DNA of 64,000 bases, taken from assembly GCF_036669915.1 (NCBI RefSeq), contig NC_089312.1, forward strand, positions 10,236,938-10,300,937. The letters are read 5' to 3'. The position numbers were made by a program, and so were the translations under genes. Under the pieces are notes generated by a model, which did no database searches, was not told the origin of the DNA, and was given only the letters and a program-made list of their open reading frames with translations. Positions 51,601 through 63,989 of this stretch are shown one piece after another (the stretch's first letter is position 1; each line of letters begins with the position of its first letter). The DNA comes from Pocillopora verrucosa. Taxonomy: Eukaryota > Cnidaria > Anthozoa > Scleractinia > Pocilloporidae.

Positions 51601-53715
51601 AGGAGTTCATAATGACAAGCGTTATAAGATTATAAGATCAATAATGTGAAGAGTGGCTTGGTAAACAAACAAACAAACAAACAAACAAAAAAACAGATGG
51701 TAATTTGGTGTTCGCATACTAGAAGCAAGTAAAAAAGCAAGTACATACATTCTTCATTGTTTATTTCACATTTTCTTTCTTCGATTATTAACAAGCTATT
51801 TGAAAGCCTAAAAAAGTAGTTTGTCTTTCTTTTCATCCAGAGGCCTCAGGGCGGAAAAGGACTTATATGTAACGCGTGATAAAGCCCAAAACTAAAAGAC
51901 TAAAAGAAGGGTAAAGTAAAGTGAGATTTAAAGTTTTCCGTCTTAAATTTGCGACGCATGGAATACTATCTACTATATACATAACGTAATGGATGAATTT
52001 TTCAAAACATTTGTGCGTTAAACGGGCCTCAGGACCGGAGCCTCCCTATGCTACCCTCCATGCTGTCTGGGACTTGAATTGATCTTAGCCAGGAGCCCAT
52101 TACTTAATGGGCTCCTGTCTTTGCTTATTATCTGAGGTATCGCATGATCACGCAATACTCACAACCTCCACACTTACAGAGGAAAAAAAAAACGACTTAG
52201 ACTTCGAGCAGTCCCTCCTTTCCGACGAAGTCCGTTGCGCGAATCAAAAGAAAAAAATCGCTCAAATAAAAATTGATGTTAGCAAGCCGCTCGGAAAAGT
52301 AACTCTGGAAAGTACTTTTCATGCCCCTCACTCCTCGAGTTCCGCACGGTATGCTTTCATCAGTTCGTTTTTCCACTGGTTTTTTTTTTAACTCGCGCGA
52401 CAGACTTCGCAAAAAACTGTTCGTTGTCTGCTTGGAAACACATTTCGTTTAGGGAACAGCCAGGGCGCCGGAGGATTTTTTTTTTTTGGGGGGGGGGGAG
52501 ATCTCATGGATTTCAGGGGGAACGTGCGAGGATAAGTAATCGCCAAATGAGTACAGTAAACATAGGGAACTGTATATGAGTATTTTTAAAATAGCCTGCC
52601 AAACAACTGCCAATGAGGGGCATAATCACAGAGCCTTTTGGAGGGATCAGGTAAACTTATCGTGACGTAACCAAATTTCTCCCAGCCTGGGTCTAATTTA
52701 GCCCGGGGCTGGAAAACGGAAGTTGGGAAATAAGATGTGTTGTTTTCAATATTTTGTTTTGTTTCTGGTTTGTTTTGATTTTTCTCTCCCGACGCAAGGT
52801 TGAATCCACAGGGTTCTTGAATGTTTGCTTCTTAAATGCTTAGACATGTCGAAACTTGTTGCCCCATGTTCCTTACGGGAACAAATATCTGTTTTCAGAT
52901 AATCTGCTGATGAATGATACGTTCAATATGCCCGAGGGAGGTTGCGTAATGAGTATTTTCCACTGAAATTTGATCCTGAAGAAAGAACATTTCACTTAAA
53001 GCACTCGTATTTGGAAAACAGTAGGGTCTAATAGACATAAGTTTTCGGTAAGATAGGTCGGATATATATGAATAAAAGCTCCGAAGTTCGTGATTTGCGC
53101 AGAAATTGGTTTGACATAATAACTAAGTTGACATGATCTCTGTTACGAGTGAAAACCTTCCGAAAAAAAAAAAACTGCCAAGTGCAGGAATAATGTTTTA
53201 TCGGCACCTCTCTAAGAGGATTATTCTTTTAAACGTCACAAATAAACCCCAAATGGCATAGCAGATAGTAAAAAAACATGCTAAAAACAATTCAGTCTTT
53301 AAAGTTGGGATGGAGAAATTGAATATTCTTTGTAATGGCCGCGATTAATGATTGCCGCTACAATGAATGTTACTTTTTTATCGTTTGCCACATACTATCA
53401 TAGATTAATGAGGAATCAAAGAATGGCGCAATATCGGCACCAAATTTCAATATGGTATTGTACTTCGGTTACGCCATGACATTGCATGTCAGTAAGTCCT
53501 TTCAGCGTAATAAAAACAGTTCTTGTTTCTGTTGTTTACTTTAAAGTATAAGGCGGGTTGATTTTTTTGAATCACTGATGTTAACCCTGACTTCGGTAAA
53601 CAAGAGATACGAATATAATGTTGGCTGATTTGAAAGTCATAGCAATTAAACAGGCCTGTGGGAAGAGTATTTTTCAATATCACAAAAAGCAGTGAACGCG
53701 GATTGGACGAACGAG
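51601..53715. other. Intergenic DNA between CFAP58 and the HAD pair
   Basis: No supported gene. It contains a CAAA microsatellite at about 51664-51692, a short hairpin near 52087-52112 (ggagcccatt / aatgggctcc), and T- and G-tracts around 52475-52500. A 94-codon frame at 52107 has no recognisable motif. Confidence 0.55.
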
Positions 53716-53723
53716 TGACGTCA
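53716..53723. promoter_or_regulatory. CRE palindrome TGACGTCA upstream of the first HAD gene
   Basis: A perfect CREB/ATF consensus lies 293 bp before the start codon at 54016. Position is the only evidence for a role. Confidence 0.4.
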
Positions 53724-54015
53724 CGATTCTAGGTACATTTCATTCCATGTGACATAGGGAAAACTACATAGCTATTGTGCTTTCCCAAGAAACAGCGGAG
53801 GGTCGAGTTCTCGTAGGATTGTGCAGCTTTGCACGTATCAGAAATCCATCCAGAACCCAAATCAGGGGCCGAGGGAGATCTCTAGACAATCGCTGTCGAA
53901 GCGAAAAGCACTTAAGCTTGGTGGATTGACCGGCCGGACCGGGTTATCACATAGCAGTTTTATCATCAATAACAACCTCTCCCTCGCAGAGGTTAAAGAT
54001 AAAGCCCTCAGGATA

Positions 54016-56539
54016 ATGATTCCTGATTCTAGTTCTATACCCGCAGAAGTAAAAGCCCTGGTTTTCGACTGCGATGGTACTCTTGTGGATACAATGCCAA
54101 TTCATTGGAGGGCTTGGTGTAAAATCTGCAAAGAGACAGGACTCGTTTTCCACAAAACCGACTTCTACACGCTAGCGGGAGTACCCGGAAAGAAGATTAT
54201 CAACATTCTGGCCAAACAACAGGGAATCAAACTTGATCCGTTCGTTATTTACGACAGAAAAAGGAAGTACTTTCTTGAAGGATTAACGTCCGTTGCCCCC
54301 ATTCCATGTGTTGTACGAATCGCTCGAGAAGCTCAAAGATTGGGAATCCCAATCGCTGTTGCTTCGGGAAGTTCGCGCACCCAAGTTCAAAAAGGTATTA
54401 ACCCTACAATTCGATATTTTGGCTACAATACCCTTAAGTTAAGTAGCGAATCTTAAAAAGTATCATTAAGGATACCTGTGTGATATAGCGAAGAGCGTTT
54501 TGTGTAGGCTCCTGTAGTTTAGAACACAAGATCCTAGATTATTTACATTAATCGATATTTAGTTTGAGCAGCAATATGGCCGCGCCCCCTGACATACCCT
54601 CAGACGAATTATTTCTAAAACAGTTAAGTTCCACATTTCAGCAAAAGAACATCTTATTGTAATTTTTTCGGGGGCTTTGTCGTATCAGCGTTTTTCCCTA
54701 TGACTCAATGTTGTCTTGTACAAAGAAAATATCGAAGCCTTTCGATATGCAGTACAAAGTCCATCGGAAAACAATGGAAGTTGAACGCGTTCATTTATTT
54801 AACAGATAACTCCCTAAATTAGCCAAAAACCTCTCAAAGAGACCCTCTGTTTTCAGGAAGCTCATTCAATCGACATGTTCTTCATTGGGTTTTCATGTTG
54901 GGCATTTTGTGTTTGTTATCGTGTCGAAAATATTTACGAAAGTTGAGAACGATAACAACATGAGAGTTTGGAGGAGTGCGGAGGGTGTGTGCGAATAGAG
55001 CATTTTCATTGGTTACCTACAGGTGGTGTCGGTGCTATTGTCAACAATGTTCGATGGAGCACGTACGCACTAGCGCTTTTGAAACAACAGTATTTTTTTG
55101 TCTTTAGGGCCGATTTGGTGAGAATAAATTTTAAACACAACTTCTTATTTGAACGAAAAACGTGAGCTTTAGCTGGTGATGAGATCGGTTTGGGCCTCTT
55201 TTTTTCGTGACGTTTTATTCAACGGGAGATGGTAGTAGTAGTTTTTTACCGCGGTAAAAAATCAGGTGCTAAACCGGCAATAAATTATTCAAAACTTCAC
55301 TTTGACTAAATAACGATGATACTGGTTAAAGCAAAGTGTTCGATTTCTAACTGATTTGAGGATTTTTTTCTCGTAAGGGGTTTACAACTACAACTATAAT
55401 CGAAAACTTACTGTAAGTGTAATTATAACAAACGACTTGTTTTTCAGAAGGTTCTAGAGATTTAGAGATTCTCAAAATTTTCCTTAAGTTTTACTATTCT
55501 TTTCTCAGCAATTTCAGCCAGTTAAAATAACTGTTTTCAATGTTTGACCAGTGATATTTTGGGAAATTTTCTAACGAACACCATGACATTTAGTAACACC
55601 TAAATTAAACTTCTCGGTAAGATTGCACTTTCAACATCGTGGCTGTTACCAGGATGCATTTTTTATCACCTTTTAAGATGCTTAGTTTTCAGTAGGAAAT
55701 TTGTTAAGTGCCCTTTAATTACATACATTTCCATTGGATGTAGTTCAATCTTACAGCATTTTACTTTTCATGGATTCCTTCACTGAGTAATGTTTTGGTC
55801 AGGATTTTTTGCTCTCTACAATAAAATCAATGTTTTTGTTTGTTTGTTTTTTCATATATAGCCCTGAGACTAGCTGGGATTGACAACCTATTTGATGTAG
55901 TGCTTGGAAATGAAGATTATAAAGAACACAAACCTAAACCAGATGCATTTATCACAGCAGCCAGTAGACTTGGCGTCAAACCTGAGGAATGCTGGGGCTT
56001 CGAAGACACGTAAGGACTTTATTTCTTTTCACTTCCTGAAACTGTTGTATTCAATTGCCATTTGTCATAAAATATCTCTTGGAATAATATTTTACTTAAA
56101 CTCCAGTTGAAACTTGTTTTCTTAATAGGAGTAAAATTCATAAGGTTTTGTAGTTGCTTTTTAGCAGCAATAAAGCACTACATGTTTTTAATGGTTTGCA
56201 TAACTTTTCCACAAGTTCTCACTAGGGCAAAGAGAAGCAAGGGCTATTATTCATTTCACAATACAAGCTTTACACCGTTTAACTTAAAACTATAATGTTT
56301 GAAATATCCCATCAAAGCAAATATTGTAATATCATTGAAACCCTAGTTCAGAAAATAGCATATCTGATTGATATTTTAGGGATATTGGCCTTGAAGCATT
56401 AAGACAAGCTGGATACCACAGGATAACAGATGTACGGCAAATGGAAGGATATCCAGTCAGGACAGATGAAAATGGGCTAGCAATAACAAATCACAGCACA
56501 GAATTTCGTACTCAAAGATATAGAGCCTTTACAACTTAA
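54016..56539 (+). CDS. YqaB-like HAD-superfamily phosphatase, paralogue 1
   Basis: Three exons (54016-54394, 55862-56009, 56380-56539) give 228 residues. The HAD signature is complete: motif I VFDCDGTLVDT with nucleophile Asp18 and acid Asp20, motif II around Ser117 (AVASGSS), motif III Lys150 (HKPKPDAF), and motif IV FEDTDIG with Glu174-Asp175. A C1-type cap lies between motifs I and II (LAGVPGKKI). The overall pattern, including the DVRQMEGYP end, is closest to bacterial YqaB (fructose-1-phosphate phosphatase) and beta-phosphoglucomutase relatives; the substrate here is unknown. Compared with paralogue 2 it has about 20 extra C-terminal residues. The open frame extends upstream to 53821 without an ATG; 54016 is the first ATG and aligns with the start of the paralogue. 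Confidence 0.88.
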
Positions 56540-58615
56540 AGAGGTAATTGACATGCCTCTGTAAAGCGTCAAGTTGCCATGACATTCAGTGCAACCCTTA
56601 AATGATGGTAGATGTGTCACTAAGTTACTTTGTTTCATAAGTTATTTTTATTTCATTCTAACTTTCTTTTTTCTTATTCTATATATTAAAAGAAAATTCA
56701 ATGAGCCTTTTCAAGAGGATCTTTGGTGGAATAATGTTATTTAAAAACCACATCAATTTAGAAGCTGTAAAATCTACATTTATCTTTAGAGATGTGAACA
56801 AAAGTTTCCAGGGGACAAGATCTTTGAAGTAAGAATGTGGAAATGGATATCATTTTTAGAAACCTTTTAAAAAATGTTTAGTCTAGCTTTATCTCATCAA
56901 ATGAATTTTGCAGAGTTCAGTTAGGGTTTGAAACATATATTAATTTGAACATTGTGGAGTGGAGTGATGTTGGACAATTCATGTTTGGTAGAGAGCTTTA
57001 GGTAATATTTTTCATTTATCAACAGTCTGCATTTGAGGGTTGCACTGAAATTTTCAAATCTATAAACTTTTATACATGCATTGTACATTAATTTTATAAA
57101 ATAAGGATCTGATCACACTCTTAAGCCTACACAACTTCAATTTTTTGACAATGATCTCATGGGGAAAAACTTTGAGAACTAGTTAATGTTACTATACTCC
57201 AAGCTAGGTGTTTGGTGATTGAAGATTCTATTTCTGTTATAGATGATTAAGAGTTGATTTCTTTGTATGTAATTCCTGCTTTTACCAAATCTGCTTTGTA
57301 GTTTCCTGATTGCTGCAATTTTGTTACATAATTTTTAGTAGGTTTTTGATTATCAATCAACTGAAGTTCAGTTGACTATTACATCCTAAGATTAGCAGAC
57401 CCATGAATATCACTGAGAATGATTTGAAAATAACGGTTACTAATTACATAGGGAACAAAGTAATTATACACTGAAATTATTAACAGCAAAAGTATTTGGT
57501 TTAGATGATGTTGAAACCAGAAAGGTTGCAAATATGCCATGTCTTTAAATTTTGTTGTAAAAAGTTATCATGATGTATTTATTTAAATTTTAGTTTCCCA
57601 AGTTTTATTGGGAATCATCAGAAGGTATTAATGATTTAAATATGGGAAGGATAGGCAGAAAAATTACATTCACCAGAGAACAAAACATGTTGGAGTTAGT
57701 GATTATAAGCAGAGTATGATTCTTTATAAATTATATGTAGTAAAACTGTGTTTTATTACTGTTAGAACTATCCTTCTCTGATATCTTGATCAGATGTGGA
57801 AACTTGTTTAGAGGGAAAGGAAAATGAACTGGGAAATGATTGAATGATGATATTGATCAATGCTTCATTGTAAAGAAACCACAAAGAATATCAAGAGCAC
57901 CAACATTGAAAGATTCTGAAATTGTTTTCACAAAACAAATAAGTTGAAATTTTGCAACAATGTTATTATCCATACTTGTTGTTGACCGCATAAAATTATA
58001 GGCAGATACAGACACATTCTAATGTTGAAGAATGTGCCCAGTTACTTTGAAGGAACTGACCATGCAGTAATTTCGTACATTATCAAATTGATAAATTTCT
58101 TAAGCTTGCAGGTGACAAGATTGAAGAAATTGTTAGATTTAATTCCAAATTACCACAGCTAGAATGTGATAAAAAGTTAAGCTAGCTGACAATAAAGGGA
58201 CTTGACATTAAGATTAAGCTGCTACATCAAGGGAAAAAAGTATAATTAAAAAGAAAATAAATAGATGAATATTTACTTCGATGTGTCATTAATTTTCTCT
58301 TAGGTTCAATAATGTTATTTTTTTTGTACCGACCAGTTCATTTGTGAGTTCAGACTTAACCCTTTTACTCTAATAACCCTTTTAAAAATGCGACTTTTTG
58401 CTAGAAGGGAAAATTGTTTTAACTTCTGAAACTAGGTAGTCTCTGTTGCAAGGCTACGTGATCAATATCAAAGCGTGACCTAGCACTACATTCATTTGAT
58501 AAAAATCTACACATTGACCACAATCAACAAAAAACAATTCCGATTTTAAACTCTTTCAAGTTCATTCTTACGCACGTTTAGAACAGAAAATTGGGCGTTT
58601 TGATGTTAAAATACT
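56540..58615. other. 3' flank of the first HAD gene; no other gene seen
   Basis: AT-rich DNA without a supported frame or repeat. An AATAAA at about 58255 is the clearest polyadenylation-type signal but is 1.7 kb from the stop codon, so its link to the HAD transcript is uncertain. Confidence 0.5.
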
Positions 58616-58951
58616 TCAGTGTTCTACCAGGTAAAATCGCCAATGGGTATGTTGAAGTCGTTTGAGATTGCTTGCTTGAAGAAGAAGTCTCCTTTCGATG
58701 ACCCGTTCTTCCAATTCTGAGATCGTTTTTACACGAAGAAAATTTTGAGAAAAATCAAGAAATTGTTTGTTGACAACAGAGAAGATGTGGTGAAACCCAA
58801 TTTTCACGCAGTAACATTTGGTGGTTATGACATTGCAGTTCTCCTTGAAGTTCCGTGTATCATCACGGAACACAATCTCACGCAACAAACCATTACTGTA
58901 AGATAGGGATAAGTCTTCGAGGTTCTGGACTAACGGATTGGAGGAGTTCAA
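58616..58951 (-). CDS. Unrecognised open frame between the HAD genes, no ATG
   Basis: A 111-codon frame on the minus strand, preceded by an in-frame TAA and lacking any ATG near its 5' end (it opens with TTG). The product looks protein-like: mixed composition, with a leucine- and arginine-rich helix near the end (SELEERVIERRLLLQASNLK). No domain is recognised. It could be an exon whose acceptor I could not identify, a decayed retrocopy, or chance. Confidence 0.2.
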   Translation of the reverse strand: MNSSNPLVQNLEDLSLSYSNGLLREIVFRDDTRNFKENCNVITTKCYCVKIGFHHIFSVVNKQFLDFSQNFLRVKTISELEERVIERRLLLQASNLKRLQHTHWRFYLVEH

Positions 58952-59904
58952 TATTTAAACGTTTTCTGGAGTTTGAAAGGGCCGATTTCACGATTGTCTC
59001 GAAATGCTTTCATAGTCCGTATTTTACTCTGATTTAGATGTAAAACAGGCATTTACATACTTCAGTCCATTTAAATGTCAAAATCGTAAACAAAATAAAG
59101 TACGAGCAGTTGAAAGGACGGTTCGCGCAGTTGAAGTAGACGGCGAAATTCCTCCCACACGATGAGTTTCTCAGAGTTATTCCTACCGCTATTGTTGAGA
59201 ATAACTGTCTCAGAGACCGAATTTCTTTTCTTGAGACAAGTTAAATGAATAAATATACTTCTACATTATTTTGAGTCGAGAAGAAGAAAAAAAATGGACT
59301 TCATAATGCCAGTAGTACTACTAGTAGTCTTGGTAGTCCAAAGTCCAGTTCCGTAGTCCTATACAATTCCAATAGAATAACTGTGAACCATAAGTCCGTG
59401 ACGATGAACACAAACCTCATTCATTCGCGGATTTCGCGATTGGCGGTGAATGACCCAGAGTGATATCAAGCCTATCACCCACGTTTTTGGGTGGTACCCA
59501 TTTTTTTTAACGTTTTAGAAAACATCTCTCATATCTTCGTGCCAGGGGGTTCATCACTGTAGACACAATTAACTATGCGCCCAGGTGCTTCATCGATGAA
59601 CAACGACAGAAGGACCTAGAAAACAAAGGAGAGAGCTCCCATACTAAACCAACTCTAACCACGCTTACAACGTAATTCATGGTAACATTTTACATTTTGA
59701 GAAAGAAAATCTTGATCGCTGAATCGGAGAAAATTATTGATATATTTGGAAGGGCAGGTTGATAATATTGCGCAAGACAAACCCAGGCCAAGGGTTTTCA
59801 ACTTTCGTCGCAATACGTGCAAGCTTCTTTGTGAGGACTTAGGCGGGAAGTGTTTGCTCTTGTTGGAAAGCTGTTTATTTTTCTCTCAACAACACTTTCA
59901 CGGA

Positions 59905-61546
59905 ATGCCATTACCCGCAGAGGTTAAAGGGCTGATATTTGATTGTGACGGGACATTGCTGGATACGATGCCTTTACACTGGAAGGCTTGGTGTGCAATC
60001 TGCAAGGAAACTGGTTTAAAGTTTGACAAGGAGAGCTTCTTCGCTCTTGCAGGAGTACCTGGGAGAGAGATTATTCGCGAACTAGCAAACCAGCAAGGGA
60101 TCAATTTAGATCCTCACGAAGTGTACGCTAGGAAGCGATCTTTCTTCCTCAAAGGACTACAATCTGTGAAAATAATTCCTTGCGTTGTACGCTTTGTTTT
60201 GGAGGCTCGACGACTTGGTATTCCAACAGCAGTAGCATCAGGGAGTTCCCGTGTTCAAGTCGAACAAGGTATATGGAGTCAAAAAATTTTTACATGCTCA
60301 CTAGATAAATGGACAGTTTTACTTTGAATAGTTTTTCCAAGTTGTGGTCGACTTTTCAGTGTTTTGAACATTGATCACTTGACGCATGAGAAGGGTCAAA
60401 GTCCATTTCCGCAAACTCTCCAGATCACCCTTTGACCACACTAACGATTCATCCTTTCATGATCACTTTACTCACTTTTAAAAAGTTTGAATATTCACCC
60501 TACCTTAAAATTAAAAAGAAACGTAGAGAAATCAAAGACATGAGAAGTGTCTACACTTCACGATCATAAGTTAATTGCTGCGGCTCGTTATGTGAATAAA
60601 TTTCAGCTGAAACCCGCCCTTGTATTAGGAACAACACGCGAACTACACGAAATGTGGTCAGAACATTTTAATATAGTGTAAGTTATCGAAAGAGAATATT
60701 TGTATTATTTATTCGCTGTTCATGACATTAAATAGCTCTGATAGAAGCTGGGATTCGTGACTTGTTCGACGAAATTGTTGGAAACGAAGATTATCAGAAT
60801 GCGAAACCTCATCCTGACGCATTCCTTACAGCTGCAGAAAGATTGGGTATAAACCCTCACGACTGCTGGGCGTTTGAAGACTCGTGAGTATTTCAAGATT
60901 TTTTCGATTGAATGTATTGTTCAACCGAATTTATATGGTTTTACAAAGTAACTCACTTGCCCATAGTTCCTTTTTTAACAACTGATTGTCTAGTAATTGA
61001 TCGCAGATGACGTTTAAGGGTGGTAAGAACAAATAAGAGGTATGCGAAGTGCAGCCAAGTGTGTCAGTGATATTCTAGCCATATTTCGACGTCCCCTGTG
61101 ATCTATTTTTGAACAGACCCACGGCAACTTGGCTACAAAATGATAAATTTAATTCATTTCGTGTCCCACACAAAACTTAATTTTAAAAATTAAAAAAATA
61201 AAAAAAAAATAACCACAGGTAGTTGGTAAGTCAAAGAGGTAACAGTTTAAAATAAAGAAAGAAGGAATTAGAATGATAAACTTCAGAGAAGATACACATG
61301 AATTGCAAACAACAAACACACATTTCAAGATGCGCAAATGCTAAGGTAATCGAGAATCAAGGATCGAGAATTGAGTTTCTACTTTTGAACAGGCTTAAAA
61401 AATATAAATCCTGATTAATTTGCATCACAATATTTTTCAGGGACATTGGAATTGAAGCAATAAAAAGAGCTAACTTTGCCAAATTTGTGGATGTGCGGCT
61501 TCTAGAGGGGTATCCTGTGGAAGGTAGACTTGAAAGTAAAGGCTAG
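59905..61546 (+). CDS. YqaB-like HAD-superfamily phosphatase, paralogue 2
   Basis: Three exons (59905-60268, 60736-60883, 61441-61546) encode 205 residues. Catalytic residues are all present: Asp13 and Asp15 in IFDCDGTLLDT, Ser112 in AVASGSS, Lys145 in AKPHPDAF, and Glu169-Asp170 in FEDSDIG. It ends FVDVRLLEGYPVEGRLESKG, and the DVRLL end is also typical of bacterial YqaB. Intron positions and phases (1 then 2) and the 148-bp middle exon are identical to paralogue 1, so the pair arose by tandem duplication of an already split gene. The expected role is Mg-dependent dephosphorylation of a small sugar phosphate in the cytosol, from family knowledge. The first ATG follows an open but ATG-less stretch. 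Roughly 1 kb of upstream DNA (58952-59904) has no other gene. Confidence 0.88.
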
Positions 61547-63316
61547 GGAATGAGGGTTCCTGAAATGAAGATACACAAGCCACGTTGTGAGATGCTGACC
61601 AGTCCAGATGGCCCCCACAAGTTTCAGTGCTGACCAGGACTGATTTAGGGTTAGACTGCAGAGCCTCCTCACTAGCAATCATAGATGACTGTTAAAAATT
61701 TGCATTTACTTGAATTGGAGAATTCACCATAAGTGTAATTTCCCTGCTGGCGTAGGAAAACAAGCAAAGCAGGAGGTAGTATTCAACACTAGTGTGAATG
61801 AACAGTCTTCAAAGAAACATTAAGATTTAGAGGGTCTGCACCCTTTAGAAGTGTCTAAAAACAAAAAAAAAATTGTAGAAAGGTTTTTCAAGTTAGGCAT
61901 ATTTTTAATTCCTTTGATAATGTTACCCAAAACTTATCTTTTCCCAAAAAACAAACAAAAGAGGACAGTTACAAAAGCAAATTTTAAGCCATGATAGTAA
62001 TGAATTTAAATACCAGTACTGTTGATTTGTTATCATTAAATTTTTTCAAGAAAAGGTAGATATTTTAAAAATTAGTTCAGTTCATAATTGTAGTTATTTA
62101 GCAGCAGCATATGCATTGTTCTTTTTTCCTGCATAAACTTCAAGTTGTAACCTGCAGAAAACAAGGATGCAAATTTTGAATTTTGTATTCACATCATTCA
62201 CCACATAGTTTTACATCGTAGATCTCCAATGTTTCATCTAAACTTGATATTGTATTAGTGTTTTCTCTCATTTTTTTTTTCCATGTCAGGTAAAATAAAT
62301 TTTTAACTGGTAGAGCAACCTTCTACTTGTTGAATTTTCAAGAATTCCAAGCCATGTTAGGCACTAATAAGATGCACTTCAGGTAGTTAATTTAAGCAGT
62401 TATCACCTGAAAAGGAGAATACTGTTGTATCATACTTGTTCTACTTAGACTTTTATGTGAAGTACTAGACAAGTACAGCCATTGCTTTTATGCTTATGAA
62501 ATTTTTATCTGAAATACAGAGTAGGTGATATAACATGTTAGTTGCTTTGTGTACATATTCTTTTATCGATTAACTTTTCTTTCTAAGAACACATCAGTAG
62601 TCACTTGCCAAAAAATATGTAAGTAGCATTATTAATTCAATATTATATTTATTCAATAAAATGCTCTTGCCCCACTACAATTTTTTCATAAATGGAGTGA
62701 TTCAAACTGACAATACCAATAGCTACAGCTGTGGTATTTTCAAATGTTTGATTCACACATGGATAACATTTATCAGAGAGCAAACAGTATTTTAACTACT
62801 GTTGTTTTAACAGTTCACAGAACTTTACATGTAGTGTATTGGAGTCAACAACAAATTTCATTTTTGGGCTTAAAACTTTTCAAACCAGTTCTGTATTTTT
62901 CTATCTCTTGTATCTTATTATTACCATTGTTATCATTATAACAATCTGAAACATAGTAATAGTAAAATGAAACTGGTTCGAAAAGCTTAAACCAAAGATC
63001 ACCAATATCCACACACAAGGATTCAAAATATGAATTTGAGCTAGGCACTGATTTGTTTTCCTTTGTCTCATTCCACACCTCTAAACAGTTTGATTTAAAA
63101 ACTTTTTTTGAAGTTCAGATAAACACTAAACACAGTTTTACATGTTTAATGTTCATCTAAATGTCAAAGAAGTTTTTAAATTAAACTGAAAAGTGCAGTG
63201 AAATGAGTAGAGGGAAAATGAAACAGTGTATAACAAATTAGCATCATAAACATTTTCACAATGAAAAATAAATATCTCAAAACTTTGTTATCAGTCAAGG
63301 TTGTCACAATACTTGC
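61547..63316. other. Convergent intergenic gap, no gene seen
   Basis: AT-rich DNA between the stop of the second HAD gene and the 3' end of DDRGK1. AATAAA motifs at about 62287 and 62654 are possible polyadenylation signals. No open frame is convincing. Confidence 0.55.
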
Positions 63317-63497
63317 TTAACCTTTACATAAGTATGCATATTCTCCATTTCCTAAGTTGCTTACAAGGAGAATTTTTCTAACAATCAAATGCATCTTTAG
63401 TCGGTGATCATTTCCTGTATTCTCCTGACCTTAATGTTTGATTCAGGGTGATATTGTGAGGAGAAATTGCCCGTCACTCTTAGTGTCAAAGGGATAA
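63317..63497 (-). repeat. Dispersed repeat family A, copy 3, abutting DDRGK1 stop
   Basis: The reverse complement runs from 'ttatccctttgacactaaga' through 'atttctcctcacaatatc', 'gaccttaatg', 'aggaaatg' and 'gagaatatgcatac' to 'gtaaaggttaa', matching copies 1 and 2. Its end lies only two bases beyond the TAA of DDRGK1, so it would supply the start of that gene's 3' UTR. Confidence 0.8.
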
Positions 63498-63499
63498 TC

Positions 63500-63989
63500 T
63501 TATGCTGTTACTTGAGCCAATGGTGTAGAATCTGTGTGAGACTTATCTGTCTGTAGATTGATAAGTGTGTTGCTGCTTTCTGCAAGTTCACTGATCGTCA
63601 CTCTTCCTCGTTGCTTGATGAACTTAGCTACAGCTTGCAATTCTTCAGGGGATATGTAAATGAACTTCCCCCGATCATCTGTCACTCCTAGGACATGGTT
63701 TAAGCAAATAAGTGCCAACTCAAAACTTGAAAGCTTATAAACCATTATATGAAATATTGATGATAAAGATTTCACTGAAAGTCCAAACTTTTTGCGCCAA
63801 GAAAAACTAAAATTTGTCATGTTCATCATTTTCCATCTCTGGTCTGTGGATAACTGAACAACTGTACAATAATTGCTTGATACCTGTTATCCTTTCCATT
63901 TCCTGTAAAGCTTGTAGTCGGTCAATAGCATCTTGAGTGCGAAGACCAAACTGACAAGCTAGCTCCTCCAACAACACCACTTTGTTAGT
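63500..63989 (-). CDS. DDRGK1: DDRGK domain-containing protein 1 (UFMylation scaffold), 3' part
   Basis: Two exons are visible on the minus strand: 63884-63989 and 63500-63687 (TAA at 63500-63502), joined in phase 1. They encode [20 protein letters not shown] then [20 protein letters not shown] and [19 protein letters not shown], the winged-helix/PCI-like C-terminal domain that gives the family its name. The upstream exons (membrane anchor and coiled coil) lie beyond the right edge of the window. From family knowledge DDRGK1 (UFBP1) is an ER-membrane adaptor of the UFL1 ligase that attaches UFM1 to substrates. The C-terminal tail after SSN is divergent. Confidence 0.93.

Noticed and set aside
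53821..54015. N-terminal extension of the first HAD protein
   Set aside because: The frame is open but has no ATG, and the paralogue starts at the equivalent of 54016.
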